Part shown: in pieces, positions 17,373-28,536 of the stretch
How the letters are laid out: each line of letters begins with the position of its first letter
Position numbering within the stretch: position 1 is the stretch's first letter
Assembly: GCF_047303325.1 (NCBI RefSeq)
Contig: NZ_JBKBEX010000009.1
Location: forward strand, 1 to 64,000
Length of the DNA stretch: 64,000 bases
Direction: 5' to 3'
Origin: Polaromonas sp047303325
Lineage (GTDB): Bacteria > Pseudomonadota > Gammaproteobacteria > Burkholderiales > Burkholderiaceae_C
Translations under genes and position numbers: made by a program
Notes under the pieces: model-generated
The model's database searches: none
The model's input: only the letters and a program-made list of their open reading frames with translations
What the model was told of the DNA's origin: nothing

Positions 17373-18029
17373 ATGATGGTCCGAAACAGTATTTACGGCG
17401 GCGCCTATACCGGCCCGCAAGCCGGCGCCCAGGATGCGCAAGGCCTGGGCATGGTGCCCATGGTCATCGAGCAATCCGGCCGCGGCGAGCGCTCCTACGA
17501 CATTTATTCGCGCCTGCTCAAGGAACGCGTGATTTTCCTGGTGGGCCCGGTCAACGACCAGACGGCCAACCTAGTGGTGGCCCAGCTCCTGTTCCTGGAA
17601 AGCGAAAACCCGGACAAGGACATTTCCTTCTACATCAACTCGCCGGGCGGCTCCGTCACGGCCGGCATGGCGATTTACGACACCATGCAGTTCATCAAGC
17701 CCGACGTTTCCACGCTCTGCGTGGGCATGGCGGCCAGCATGGGCGCCTTCTTGTTGTCGGCCGGCGCCAAGGGCAAACGCTTTTCGCTGCCGAATTCGCG
17801 CGTGATGATTCACCAGCCCTCGGGCGGCGCCCAGGGCCAGGCGACGGACATTGAAATCCACGCCCGCGACATCCTCAAGACGCGCGACCAGCTCAACCGC
17901 ATCCTGGCGGCCAACACCGGCCAGCCGATCGAGAAAATCGAGCGCGATACCGAGCGTGACTACTTCATGTTCGCGGAAGACGCCAAGGAATACGGCCTGG
18001 TCGACCAGGTGATCGCCAAGCGGCCTTAA
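17373..18029 (+). CDS. clpP: ATP-dependent Clp protease proteolytic subunit
   Basis: This 218-residue serine peptidase forms the barrel-shaped proteolytic core that works with ClpX and ClpA. The catalytic triad is visible: Ser122 in GMAASMGAFLL, His147 in MIHQPSGG, and Asp196 in ERDTERDYF, with the usual spacing of 25 and 49 residues. A start at 17373 or the adjacent ATG at 17376 fits the GGAGA box; a longer in-frame start would add an unrelated extension. The roughly 25 residues before GLGMVPMVIEQS are probably a processed propeptide. Confidence 0.96.
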   Translation: MMVRNSIYGGAYTGPQAGAQDAQGLGMVPMVIEQSGRGERSYDIYSRLLKERVIFLVGPVNDQTANLVVAQLLFLESENPDKDISFYINSPGGSVTAGMAIYDTMQFIKPDVSTLCVGMAASMGAFLLSAGAKGKRFSLPNSRVMIHQPSGGAQGQATDIEIHARDILKTRDQLNRILAANTGQPIEKIERDTERDYFMFAEDAKEYGLVDQVIAKRP

Positions 18030-18089
18030 GCGTCCCAGGGCGGTAAAACCGGCCAGTCGGCCCGGAACCCCCTCAAGTTGCTCTGCAAC

Positions 18090-18124
18090 AACGGCGTTTT
18101 CTGTAACAGAAACGCCGTTTTTTT
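18090..18124 (+). terminator. Intrinsic terminator between clpP and clpX
   Basis: A strong hairpin has arms 18090-18103 and 18107-18119, matching over 13 bases with a single bulged T, a three-base loop, and a run of seven T. clpX transcription beyond it should need read-through or a promoter in the 55 bases before 18180. Confidence 0.85.
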
Positions 18125-18179
18125 ATTGGTTATCATTAGGTAACAGTTCCCTTCAGGCTCCTTAAAGGCATCCCCACCA

Positions 18180-19445
18180 ATGGCCGAGAAAAAAGGCTCC
18201 TCCAGCGAAAAGACTTTGCACTGCTCTTTTTGCGGTAAAAGTCAGCACGAAGTCAAAAAACTGATCGCTGGCCCCTCGGTATTCATTTGCGACGAATGCA
18301 TCGATCTGTGCAACGAGATCATTCGCGACGAACTCCCCGCCGGCGAAGATGTCCGCGAAACCCGCACCGATTTGCCCACGCCCCTGGAAATCAAGGGAAC
18401 GCTGGACGGCTATGTGATCGGCCAGGAACCGGCCAAGCGCACGCTGGCCGTGGCCGTCTACAACCACTACAAGCGCCTGCGCCACAAGGAAAAAGCCAAA
18501 AAAGACGACGTGGAGCTGACCAAGAGCAATATCCTGCTGATCGGCCCCACCGGCTCGGGCAAGACCCTGCTGGCCCAGACGCTGGCGCGCACCCTCAATG
18601 TGCCCTTTGTGATGGCCGACGCCACCACGCTGACCGAGGCCGGCTATGTGGGCGAGGACGTCGAAAACATCATCCAGAAGCTGCTGCAGAGCTGCAACTA
18701 TGAGGTCGAGCGCGCCCAGCAGGGCATCGTCTACATCGACGAAATCGACAAGATCTCGCGCAAGTCCGACAACCCGTCCATCACGCGCGACGTGTCTGGC
18801 GAGGGCGTGCAGCAGGCGCTGCTCAAGCTGATCGAGGGCACCATGGCCTCGGTGCCGCCGCAGGGCGGCCGCAAGCACCCGAACCAGGATTTCCTGCAGG
18901 TGGACACCACCAACATCCTGTTCATTTGCGGTGGCGCTTTCGCCGGCCTCGAAAAAGTCATCGAAAACCGCACGGAAGCCTCGGGCATGGGTTTTGGCGC
19001 AACCGTCAAAAGCAAGAAATCCCGCACCCTGACCGAAGCCTTCAAGGAAGTCGAGCCGGAAGACCTGATCAAGTTCGGCCTGATCCCCGAACTGGTCGGG
19101 CGCATGCCCGTGGTCGCCACGCTGGCCGAGCTCAGCGAAGACGCCCTGGTGCAGATCCTGACCGAGCCGAAAAACGCCGTCGTCAAGCAGTTCAGCAAAC
19201 TGCTGGCCATGGAAGGCGTGGACCTCGAGATTCGACCCTCAGCGCTCAAGGCCATCGCCCGCAAGGCCCTGGCCCGCAAGACCGGCGCGCGCGGCCTGCG
19301 CTCCATCCTGGAGCAGTCGCTGATAGACACCATGTTCGACTTGCCCAATGCCAGCAACGTCGACAAGGTTGTCGTGGACGAGTCCACAATCGAGGAAAAC
19401 AAGGCTCCCTTGTTGGTGTACCGCGAAGCGGCCAAGAAAGCCTGA
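18180..19445 (+). CDS. clpX: ATP-dependent Clp protease unfoldase subunit
   Basis: This 421-residue AAA+ unfoldase recognises substrates and feeds them to ClpP. The N-terminal zinc-binding domain shows CSFCGKSQHEV and FICDECIDLCNEI (four Cys ligands). Walker A is GPTGSGKTLLAQ, Walker B is GIVYIDEIDKI, and the GYVGEDVENI and RKHPNQDFLQVDTTNILFICGGAFAGLE segments are typical. Sensor-2 arginine lies in KTGARGLRSILE. Normal length for the family. Confidence 0.97.
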   Translation: MAEKKGSSSEKTLHCSFCGKSQHEVKKLIAGPSVFICDECIDLCNEIIRDELPAGEDVRETRTDLPTPLEIKGTLDGYVIGQEPAKRTLAVAVYNHYKRLRHKEKAKKDDVELTKSNILLIGPTGSGKTLLAQTLARTLNVPFVMADATTLTEAGYVGEDVENIIQKLLQSCNYEVERAQQGIVYIDEIDKISRKSDNPSITRDVSGEGVQQALLKLIEGTMASVPPQGGRKHPNQDFLQVDTTNILFICGGAFAGLEKVIENRTEASGMGFGATVKSKKSRTLTEAFKEVEPEDLIKFGLIPELVGRMPVVATLAELSEDALVQILTEPKNAVVKQFSKLLAMEGVDLEIRPSALKAIARKALARKTGARGLRSILEQSLIDTMFDLPNASNVDKVVVDESTIEENKAPLLVYREAAKKA

Positions 19446-19469
19446 GCACCATAAAGGCTGGCCGGAATG

Positions 19470-19498
19470 CTTGAAAAGCGCTCCCCTGCGCCCCATGT
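19470..19498 (+). promoter_or_regulatory. Sigma32-type heat-shock promoter of lon
   Basis: CTTGAAA (19470-19476), a 14-base spacer, and CCCCATGT (19491-19498) match the sigma32 consensus CTTGAAA-N11-16-CCCCATNT at every defined base. It lies 63 bases before the lon start, in the 116-bp clpX-lon gap. Confidence 0.8.
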
Positions 19499-19561
19499 CT
19501 GGGTTGATTGTGTTTCGCCGGGCCATGCAACTGGCCGTCACGGCTAACGTTTAAGGTTTAT

Positions 19562-21991
19562 ATGTCCGGACAAACTTCATTGCCTTCCACCCCCATAGAC
19601 CTCCCCCTTCTGCCTTTGCGGGACGTGGTGGTTTTTCCGCACATGGTGATCCCGCTGTTCGTGGGCCGTCCCAAGAGCATCAAGGCGCTGGAGTCGGCCA
19701 TGGAGGCCGAGCGCCGCATCATGCTGGTGGCGCAAAAAGCCGCCGCCAAGGACGAGCCTTCGGTCGAGGACATGTTCGAGGTCGGCTGCGTGGCCACCAT
19801 CCTGCAACTGCTCAAGCTGCCCGACGGCACCGTGAAGGTGCTGGTTGAAGGCCAGCAGCGTGCCAGCGTCAACAAGATTGAAGAAGGCGAGCAGCATTTC
19901 TCGGCCAATGTCACGCCCGTCGAAACCGTGGCCGTGATCGCCGGCGACAAGACCAGTGAAATCGAGGCCTTGCGTCGGGCCGTGATGCAGCAGTTCGACC
20001 ACTACGTCAAACTGAACAAAAAAATCCCGCCCGAGATCCTGACTTCGATCTCCAGCATCGACGATGCCGGCCGCCTGGCCGACACGATTGCCGCGCACCT
20101 GCCGCTCAAGCTCGACGCGAAGCAGGTCATCCTGGACCTGGCCAACGTCAAGGCGCGGCTCGAGAACCTGTATGAGCAGCTCGAGCGCGAGGTCGACATC
20201 CTCAATGTCGATAAGAAAATCCGTGGCCGTGTGAAGCGCCAGATGGAAAAGAACCAGCGCGACTTCTACCTCAACGAGCAGGTCAAGGCCATCCAGAAGG
20301 AACTGGGCGAGGGCGAAGAGGGCGCCGACATCGAAGAGATCGAGAAAAAGATCAAGTCGGCCAAGATGCCGCAGGAAGCCCGCAAAAAGGCCGAGAGCGA
20401 GCTCAAGAAACTCAAGCTCATGTCGCCCATGTCCGCCGAGGCGACCGTGGTGCGCACCTACATCGACGTGCTGACCGGCCTGCCCTGGAGCAAGAAGACC
20501 AAGATCAAGCACGACCTGGGCAATGCCGAGAACGTGCTCAACGAAGACCACTACGGGCTCGAGAAAGTCAAGGACCGCATCGTCGAATACCTCGCGGTGC
20601 AGCAACGCGTCGACAAGCTCAAGGCGCCCATCCTGTGCCTGGTCGGGCCTCCCGGCGTGGGCAAGACCTCGCTGGGCCAGTCCATCGCCAAGGCGACGGG
20701 CCGCAAGTATGTGCGCATGGCCCTGGGCGGCATGCGCGACGAGGCGGAAATCCGCGGGCATCGCCGTACCTACATCGGCGCCTTGCCGGGCAAGGTCCTG
20801 CAAAGCCTGACCAAGGCCGGCACGCGTAACCCGCTGTTCCTGCTCGATGAGATCGACAAGCTGGGCACCGACTTCCGCGGCGATCCTTCCAGCGCCCTGC
20901 TGGAGGTGTTGGACCCGGAGCAGAACCACACTTTCGGCGACCACTACGTCGAGGTCGACTTCGACCTCAGCGACGTGATGTTCGTGGCCACCTCGAACTC
21001 GATGAACATTCCTCCGGCCCTGCTGGACCGCATGGAAGTCATCCGCCTGTCCGGCTACACCGAGGACGAAAAAACCAGCATCGCCATGCGTTACCTGCTG
21101 CCCAAGCAGGTCAAGAACAACGGCGTGAAGGAAGGCGAACTTGAGGTGCAGGAGCAGGCCGTGCGCGACATCGTGCGCTACTACACGCGTGAAGCCGGGG
21201 TGCGCTCGCTGGAGCGCGAACTCTCCAAGATCTGCCGCAAGGTCATCAAGGGCATACAGCTCAAGAAGATGGAGCCCAAGGTTGTCGTCACACCGGACAA
21301 CCTCAACGAGTTCCTGGGCGTGCGCAAGTACAACTACGGCCGCGCCGAGCAGCAGAACCAGGTCGGCCAGGTCGTGGGCCTGGCATGGACCGAGGTCGGC
21401 GGCGACCTGCTGACCATCGAAGCAGCCATCATGCCCGGCAAGGGCGTGATCACGCGCACCGGTTCGCTCGGCGACGTCATGAAGGAGTCCGTGGAAGCCG
21501 CGCGCACGGTGGTGCGCAGCCGCGCCAAGGTACTCGGCATCAAGGACGAGATGTTCGAAAAGCGAGACATCCACATCCACGTGCCCGACGGCGCGACGCC
21601 CAAGGACGGCCCGAGCGCCGGCGCCGCGATGACGACGGCTTTTGTGTCCGCATTGACCGGCATCCCGGTGCGCGGCGACGTGGCCATGACGGGCGAGATC
21701 ACGCTGCGCGGTGAAGTCACCGCGATCGGCGGCCTGAAGGAAAAACTCCTGGCGGCCTTGCGCGGCGGCATCAAGACGGTGTTGATCCCCGAAGAGAATG
21801 CCAAGGACCTGCAGGAGATTCCCGACAACGTCAAAAGCGGCCTGGAGATCGTGCCGGTGAAATGGATAGACCAGGTGCTGCAGGTCGCGCTTGAGCGCCA
21901 GCCTGTTCCGCTGACGGATGAAGAGGCCGCCGTTGCCGCTCAGGCCGCCGCGGCTGCGCCGGCGGAAGCCGCAGGCACGGTCAAACATTGA
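19562..21991 (+). CDS. lon: ATP-dependent protease Lon
   Basis: This 809-residue cytosolic AAA+ serine protease degrades misfolded and regulatory proteins. The N-terminal substrate-binding domain starts near LPLLPLRDVVVFPHMVIPLFVGR. Walker A is GPPGVGKTSLGQ and Walker B is PLFLLDEIDKLG. The catalytic Ser is about residue 685 in KDGPSAGAAMTTA and the partner Lys about residue 728 in GGLKEKLLAALRGG. The ATG at 19562 gives the usual start; AAGG lies upstream. An Ala-rich tail of about 25 residues follows the protease domain. Confidence 0.97.
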   Translation: MSGQTSLPSTPIDLPLLPLRDVVVFPHMVIPLFVGRPKSIKALESAMEAERRIMLVAQKAAAKDEPSVEDMFEVGCVATILQLLKLPDGTVKVLVEGQQRASVNKIEEGEQHFSANVTPVETVAVIAGDKTSEIEALRRAVMQQFDHYVKLNKKIPPEILTSISSIDDAGRLADTIAAHLPLKLDAKQVILDLANVKARLENLYEQLEREVDILNVDKKIRGRVKRQMEKNQRDFYLNEQVKAIQKELGEGEEGADIEEIEKKIKSAKMPQEARKKAESELKKLKLMSPMSAEATVVRTYIDVLTGLPWSKKTKIKHDLGNAENVLNEDHYGLEKVKDRIVEYLAVQQRVDKLKAPILCLVGPPGVGKTSLGQSIAKATGRKYVRMALGGMRDEAEIRGHRRTYIGALPGKVLQSLTKAGTRNPLFLLDEIDKLGTDFRGDPSSALLEVLDPEQNHTFGDHYVEVDFDLSDVMFVATSNSMNIPPALLDRMEVIRLSGYTEDEKTSIAMRYLLPKQVKNNGVKEGELEVQEQAVRDIVRYYTREAGVRSLERELSKICRKVIKGIQLKKMEPKVVVTPDNLNEFLGVRKYNYGRAEQQNQVGQVVGLAWTEVGGDLLTIEAAIMPGKGVITRTGSLGDVMKESVEAARTVVRSRAKVLGIKDEMFEKRDIHIHVPDGATPKDGPSAGAAMTTAFVSALTGIPVRGDVAMTGEITLRGEVTAIGGLKEKLLAALRGGIKTVLIPEENAKDLQEIPDNVKSGLEIVPVKWIDQVLQVALERQPVPLTDEEAAVAAQAAAAAPAEAAGTVKH

Positions 21992-22018
21992 ATCTTTCGC
22001 AAAGTTTTTTCGGACAGT

Positions 22019-22047
22019 TTGGAAAAGCCGAAAAACTACGCTATAAT
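22019..22047 (+). promoter_or_regulatory. Sigma70 promoter of the tRNA cluster
   Basis: TTGGAA (22019-22024) and a perfect TATAAT (22042-22047) are separated by 17 bases. The expected start is about seven bases before the tRNA-Gly 5' end. Confidence 0.75.
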
Positions 22048-22061
22048 TTGAGGCTGTTATC

Positions 22062-22137
22062 GCGGGAGTAGCTCAGTTGGTAGAGCGCAACCTTGCCAAG
22101 GTTGAGGTCGAGAGTTCGAGACTCTTCTCCCGCTCCA
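22062..22137 (+). tRNA. tRNA-Gly (GCC)
   Basis: This 76-nt tRNA has acceptor stem GCGGGAG / CTCCCGC, D arm GCTCAGTTGGTAGAGC, anticodon stem-loop AACCTTGCCAAGGTT with anticodon GCC, T arm with GTTCGAGAC, and an encoded CCA end. It is the first of a Gly-Cys-Leu trio. Confidence 0.96.
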
Positions 22138-22141
22138 ATTC

Positions 22142-22173
22142 AAAGGGCAGCACTTCAAAATGCTGTCCTTTTT
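22142..22173 (+). terminator. Terminator-like hairpin between tRNA-Gly and tRNA-Cys
   Basis: An 11-base stem (22142-22152 with 22161-22171, one G-U pair) has an eight-base loop and continues into a T-rich run. It may terminate or act as a processing site in the polycistronic tRNA transcript. Confidence 0.55.
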
Positions 22174-22235
22174 CATTGGGGTTTCACGAATAGTCGGCAA
22201 GGCCATAGTGCCGAAGCCGGTGGCAGACAGAATAC

Positions 22236-22309
22236 GGCGCGGTAACAAAGCGGTTATGTACCGGATTGCAAATCCGGCTAGCCCGGTTCGACTCCGGGCC
22301 GCGCCTCCA
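22236..22309 (+). tRNA. tRNA-Cys (GCA)
   Basis: This 74-nt tRNA has acceptor stem GGCGCGG / CCGCGCC, anticodon arm CCGGATTGCAAATCCGG with anticodon GCA, T arm CCCGGTTCGACTCCGGG, and encoded CCA. It is second in the Gly-Cys-Leu trio, the same order as in the E. coli glyW-cysT-leuZ operon. Confidence 0.95.
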
Positions 22310-22324
22310 TCAAGCCCTGCAATC

Positions 22325-22347
22325 AGCCCCAGCCATGGGGCTTTTTT
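22325..22347 (+). terminator. Intrinsic terminator after tRNA-Cys
   Basis: A perfect seven-base stem AGCCCCA / TGGGGCT with a four-base loop is followed by a run of T. A TTGACA hexamer at 22350-22355 follows, but no well-spaced -10 could be assigned for the next tRNA. Confidence 0.7.
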
Positions 22348-22413
22348 GTTTGACAATAGGCCAGAGACGCCGGGCCGGATGTTTGCACGGGGCCTTTGAA
22401 ATAAAGCGTTTGA

Positions 22414-22506
22414 GCCTGAGTGGTGAAATAGGTAGACACAGCGGACTTAAAATCCGCCGCTTCGTGAATAGCGGGCGTACCGGTTCGATTCCGGTCTCAG
22501 GCACCA
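22414..22506 (+). tRNA. tRNA-Leu (UAA)
   Basis: This 93-nt class II tRNA has acceptor stem GCCTGAG / CTCAGGC, anticodon arm GCGGACTTAAAATCCGC with anticodon UAA, a long variable arm around CGCTTCGTGAATAGCG, T arm ACCGGTTCGATTCCGGT, and encoded CCA. Confidence 0.95.
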
Positions 22507-22569
22507 CAGCACAGCGGCTCACCCATGCGCCGGGCACGCCTTCGAAAACTGGGTAAGATAAATTCCATC

Positions 22570-23202
22570 ATGTCCCGCTACAACACACCTTTTGAGATCC
22601 ACGTGCACGGCGAAGTGCCTTTGCGTGTGGAAGTTACCTTTGAGCAGCTGCAGGAGGCCCTGAAGCCGCTGTGGAAGTACACGGGCTCCAAATCCCTGGC
22701 GGCGGCCGCCGCGAGCGCCTATGAGGAAGAACCGGGCATTCGCTTCGACGTTCATAAACACCTGCTGCAGATGTGCTGGACCGTGCCGGGTGACGAGGAT
22801 TTCCGGCAGGCCCTGGACGAAATGTGCATGGGCCTGAACGACCTCGCCGAGGCGGGCGCGCCCATCGAGGTGACCTTCTACGACTCCGATTTCGACGAGG
22901 AGGAGGGCGACGAGGACGAAGAGGCGCGTGATGACTTCGCGATGTATTTCGTCGGCCCGACGCCAGCCGCCATCATGCAAGTCCAGCGCGATTTGCTGGT
23001 GCAGGACATGATTGGCCTGATGGAGCGCCACTTTGACGGCTCCGAACTCGGCGAAGTCGTCGCGGCCGTCGACAGGCTGTTCGAGCAGCGGTTTGATGCC
23101 CTGGTCAACTCCATGCAGCTCGGCAAGCCGCCGCGGGGGTTGGGCGGGCCGCAGGGCGGCTCAGGCCACGGCGGCGGGCGCAAGCCCCGGCATCTGCACT
23201 AG
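22570..23202 (+). CDS. Acidic protein of unknown function conserved in Comamonadaceae
   Basis: This 210-residue protein has no function I can name; it may be the family listed as DUF6806, from memory and unverified. The N-terminus (MSRYNTPFEIHVHGEVPLRVEVTFEQLQEALKPLWKYTG) predicts mixed beta and helix. A strongly acidic block (DSDFDEEEGDEDEEARDD) lies around residues 110-128. The last 25 residues are Gly/Arg/His-rich. There is no signal peptide or membrane segment. Immediately upstream is tRNA-Leu, and its last four bases overlap the convergent tetR gene. The ATG at 22570 starts the conserved part; an in-frame start at 22525 lies close to the tRNA. Confidence 0.75.
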   Translation: MSRYNTPFEIHVHGEVPLRVEVTFEQLQEALKPLWKYTGSKSLAAAAASAYEEEPGIRFDVHKHLLQMCWTVPGDEDFRQALDEMCMGLNDLAEAGAPIEVTFYDSDFDEEEGDEDEEARDDFAMYFVGPTPAAIMQVQRDLLVQDMIGLMERHFDGSELGEVVAAVDRLFEQRFDALVNSMQLGKPPRGLGGPQGGSGHGGGRKPRHLH

Positions 23203-23891
23203 ACAGGCCTGGAAATGCCGCGAGGGGCTGCGGCACCCTGCGTTTCGCCGGGAAATCCCAGCCCGCGCAAATAAACATCAATCGCGCGCTGGCCGACCTC
23301 CAGCAGGTCAAAAGCCTGCGGGTCCAGCAACCAGTTCTGGATCAGCCCGTCGATCAGCGCGTGCAAGCCCTGCGCGCCCACCGATGCCGGCACCGGCAAG
23401 TCAAGCTTCATCTGCTCCGCGGCGGTTCCCAGGCTTTGCTCTATGCGTTCCAGAAAACCGTTGCGCACCGTGAGGTGGCGCAGCCGGACGGCCTGCAATT
23501 CCTCCACATATTCAACTTTCTGGGTCGCGACCTCGAACACCCGGCGGGTCTGCGTATCGGTCACGATGTGCCGCAAGGCATTGACGGTGGACAGCCGTAT
23601 CCTGTCTATGGCGTTGAGGCCGGCCTCGCCGTCCGGGCCCGGGGCTTCCTGTTGTTCGTTCTCATGGTGGAAGGACTCTTCCATGGGCAGGGTGACCCGC
23701 TCCATCATCGCGTTAAACAAGTCCGCCTTGTCCTTGAAGTGCCAGTAGACCGCGCCGCGGGTGGCGCCGGCGCGCCTGGCGATGTCCTGCAGGCTGGTGC
23801 GCGACACCCCCTGCGCCTGGAAGAGATGTTCAGCCGCGTCCAGCAGCTTGTGGCGAGTGGCCAGAGCCTCTTCTTTTGTTCGACGGGCCAT
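23199..23891 (-). CDS. TetR/AcrR-family repressor of the divergent RND pump
   Basis: This is a 230-residue regulator with an N-terminal helix-turn-helix domain (ATRHKLLDAAEHLFQAQGVSRTSLQDIARRAGATRGAVYWHFKDKADLFNAM), which is of the AcrR/TtgR/MexZ subgroup. The C-terminal ligand-binding domain is all helical. A GGAGG site precedes the ATG. It is divergent from the acrA-acrB-oprM set, and the intergenic operator resembles the E. coli AcrR site, so drug-relieved repression of the pump is the likely role. Confidence 0.9.
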   Translation of the reverse strand: MARRTKEEALATRHKLLDAAEHLFQAQGVSRTSLQDIARRAGATRGAVYWHFKDKADLFNAMMERVTLPMEESFHHENEQQEAPGPDGEAGLNAIDRIRLSTVNALRHIVTDTQTRRVFEVATQKVEYVEELQAVRLRHLTVRNGFLERIEQSLGTAAEQMKLDLPVPASVGAQGLHALIDGLIQNWLLDPQAFDLLEVGQRAIDVYLRGLGFPGETQGAAAPRGISRPV

Positions 23892-23923
23892 CGACTGCCT
23901 CCAATGTAAATTTCTGGATTTTT

Positions 23924-23947
23924 GTTATACATTCACAAATGTATGTA
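23924..23947. promoter_or_regulatory. AcrR-like operator between tetR and the acrAB-type operon
   Basis: The core TACATTCACAAATGTA (23928-23943) is an inverted repeat with six-base arms, extended on the right to ATGTATGTA. By my memory of the 24-bp E. coli AcrR operator, 21 of 24 positions agree on the reverse strand. It lies 33 bases from the repressor start, and a TATAAC -10 candidate for the pump operon is at 23951-23956. Confidence 0.72.
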
Positions 23948-24063
23948 AACTATAACACTCGCAAAAACCCTTATTCTTTTCGTTTTCGGCGAACAACCGG
24001 CTGAGCCGCCATTGCCGACTACGCCCTGCTTTGCGCTTTTTTCCCAAAAATTCGAGGAATAGC

Positions 24064-25344
24064 ATGCCCAAGTCTCGCGTTGCCCATTCGTTTGTACTCC
24101 CCTCATTCCTGAAATACCAGCCCCTTGCCGCCGCGGCCGCATTGGCCCTGCTGCTAGCCGGATGCGGCAAAGGCGCAGGCGCTCCGGGCGGAGCGCCGCC
24201 GCCCGCGGAAGTCGGCGTGGTCACGGTGACCCAGGGCGATGTCGGCCTGATCACCGAACTGCCCGGCCGCCTGGAAGCTTCACGCGTGGCCGAAGTCAGG
24301 GCGCGCGCCGCCGGCATCCTGCAAAAGCGGCTGTTCCGCGAAGGCAGCGACGTCAAGGCAGGCCAGCAGCTGTTCAGTATTGATCCCGCGCCTTACGCAG
24401 CCGCGGCCGCCAGCGCCAAGGCCAGCCAGGCCCGTGCCGAAGCCAACCTGGCACAGGCGACCGCGCTGGCCGAGCGCTACAAGCCGCTGGTGGAGGCCAA
24501 CGCCGTCAGCAAGCAGGAATATGCCAACGCCGTGGCCGCGCAGAAGCAGGCCGAGGCCGATGTGGCCGTGGGCAAGGCTAGCGTGCAGACCGCGAACATC
24601 AACCTGGGCTATGCCTCGGTGACGGCGCCTATCTCGGGCCGCATAGGCCGCGCGCTGGTGACTGAAGGCGCACTGGTCGGGCAGGGCGAAGCCACGCAGC
24701 TCGCGGTGGTCCAGCAGATCAATCCCATGTACGTCAACTTCACGCAGTCGGCGCCCGAGATCATGAAGCTGCGCGCCGCGATGGACAGCGGCCAGTTCAA
24801 GCGCGCCAGCGGCGCCGAAGCCGCCAGCGTGCGCATCGTGCTGGAAGACGGCAGCGAATACGCGCGCCCCGGCCGCCTGCTGTTTTCCGACCTGACGGTG
24901 GACGCCACGACCGGGCAGGTGACCTTGCGCGCCGAAGTCCCCAATCCTGGCGGCCAGCTGCTTCCTGGCCTCTACGTGCGCGTGCGCCTGGAGCAGGCGC
25001 AGGTCAGCAATGCCATCACCTTGCCGCAGCAGGCCGTCACGCGCACTGCGCAGGGCGATACGGTCATGGTGGTGGGGGCCGACGGCAAGGTCAGCCCGCG
25101 ACCCATCAAGATAGGCTCGGCCCAGGGCAACCAGTGGGTAGTGCTGGACGGCCTGAAGACCGGCGAGCAGGTCATGGTCGACGGCTTCCAGAAACTGCAG
25201 CCCGGCGCCACGGTCAAGCCCGTGCCGTGGCAGGCGCCCGGCGCCAAGCCCGCCGCCGGTGCGGCGTCCGCCCCGGCGGCGCCGGCGTCAAGCGCATCCG
25301 CCGCGAAACCCGCCGCTTCCGCCGCTTCCGCGGCAGCGAAGTAA
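24064..25344 (+). CDS. AcrA/MexA-type RND adaptor lipoprotein
   Basis: This 426-residue membrane fusion protein has a signal peptide ending in lipobox LLLAGCGK, so the Cys should be lipidated. The order is lipoyl half (VAEVRARAAGILQKRLFREGSDVKAGQQLFSIDPAPY), alpha-hairpin, lipoyl half (GYASVTAPISGRIGRALVTEGALV), then beta-barrel and membrane-proximal domains (LPGLYVRVRLEQAQ). The C-terminal 50 residues are an Ala/Pro/Ser tail. The ATG at 24064 follows GAGGAA. It is first in an adaptor-pump-channel operon, 12 bases before the pump gene. Confidence 0.92.
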   Translation: MPKSRVAHSFVLPSFLKYQPLAAAAALALLLAGCGKGAGAPGGAPPPAEVGVVTVTQGDVGLITELPGRLEASRVAEVRARAAGILQKRLFREGSDVKAGQQLFSIDPAPYAAAAASAKASQARAEANLAQATALAERYKPLVEANAVSKQEYANAVAAQKQAEADVAVGKASVQTANINLGYASVTAPISGRIGRALVTEGALVGQGEATQLAVVQQINPMYVNFTQSAPEIMKLRAAMDSGQFKRASGAEAASVRIVLEDGSEYARPGRLLFSDLTVDATTGQVTLRAEVPNPGGQLLPGLYVRVRLEQAQVSNAITLPQQAVTRTAQGDTVMVVGADGKVSPRPIKIGSAQGNQWVVLDGLKTGEQVMVDGFQKLQPGATVKPVPWQAPGAKPAAGAASAPAAPASSASAAKPAASAASAAAK

Positions 25345-25356
25345 GGAGCCCCGCAC

Positions 25357-28513
<3,157 letters not shown>

Positions 28514-28536
<23 letters not shown>

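Noticed and set aside
19577..21988. 803-codon open frame on the minus strand opposite lon
   Set aside because: It mirrors lon almost exactly, has the His/Asp/Leu/Gln-rich composition of antisense frames in GC-rich DNA, and shows no domain. Lon itself is unambiguous.
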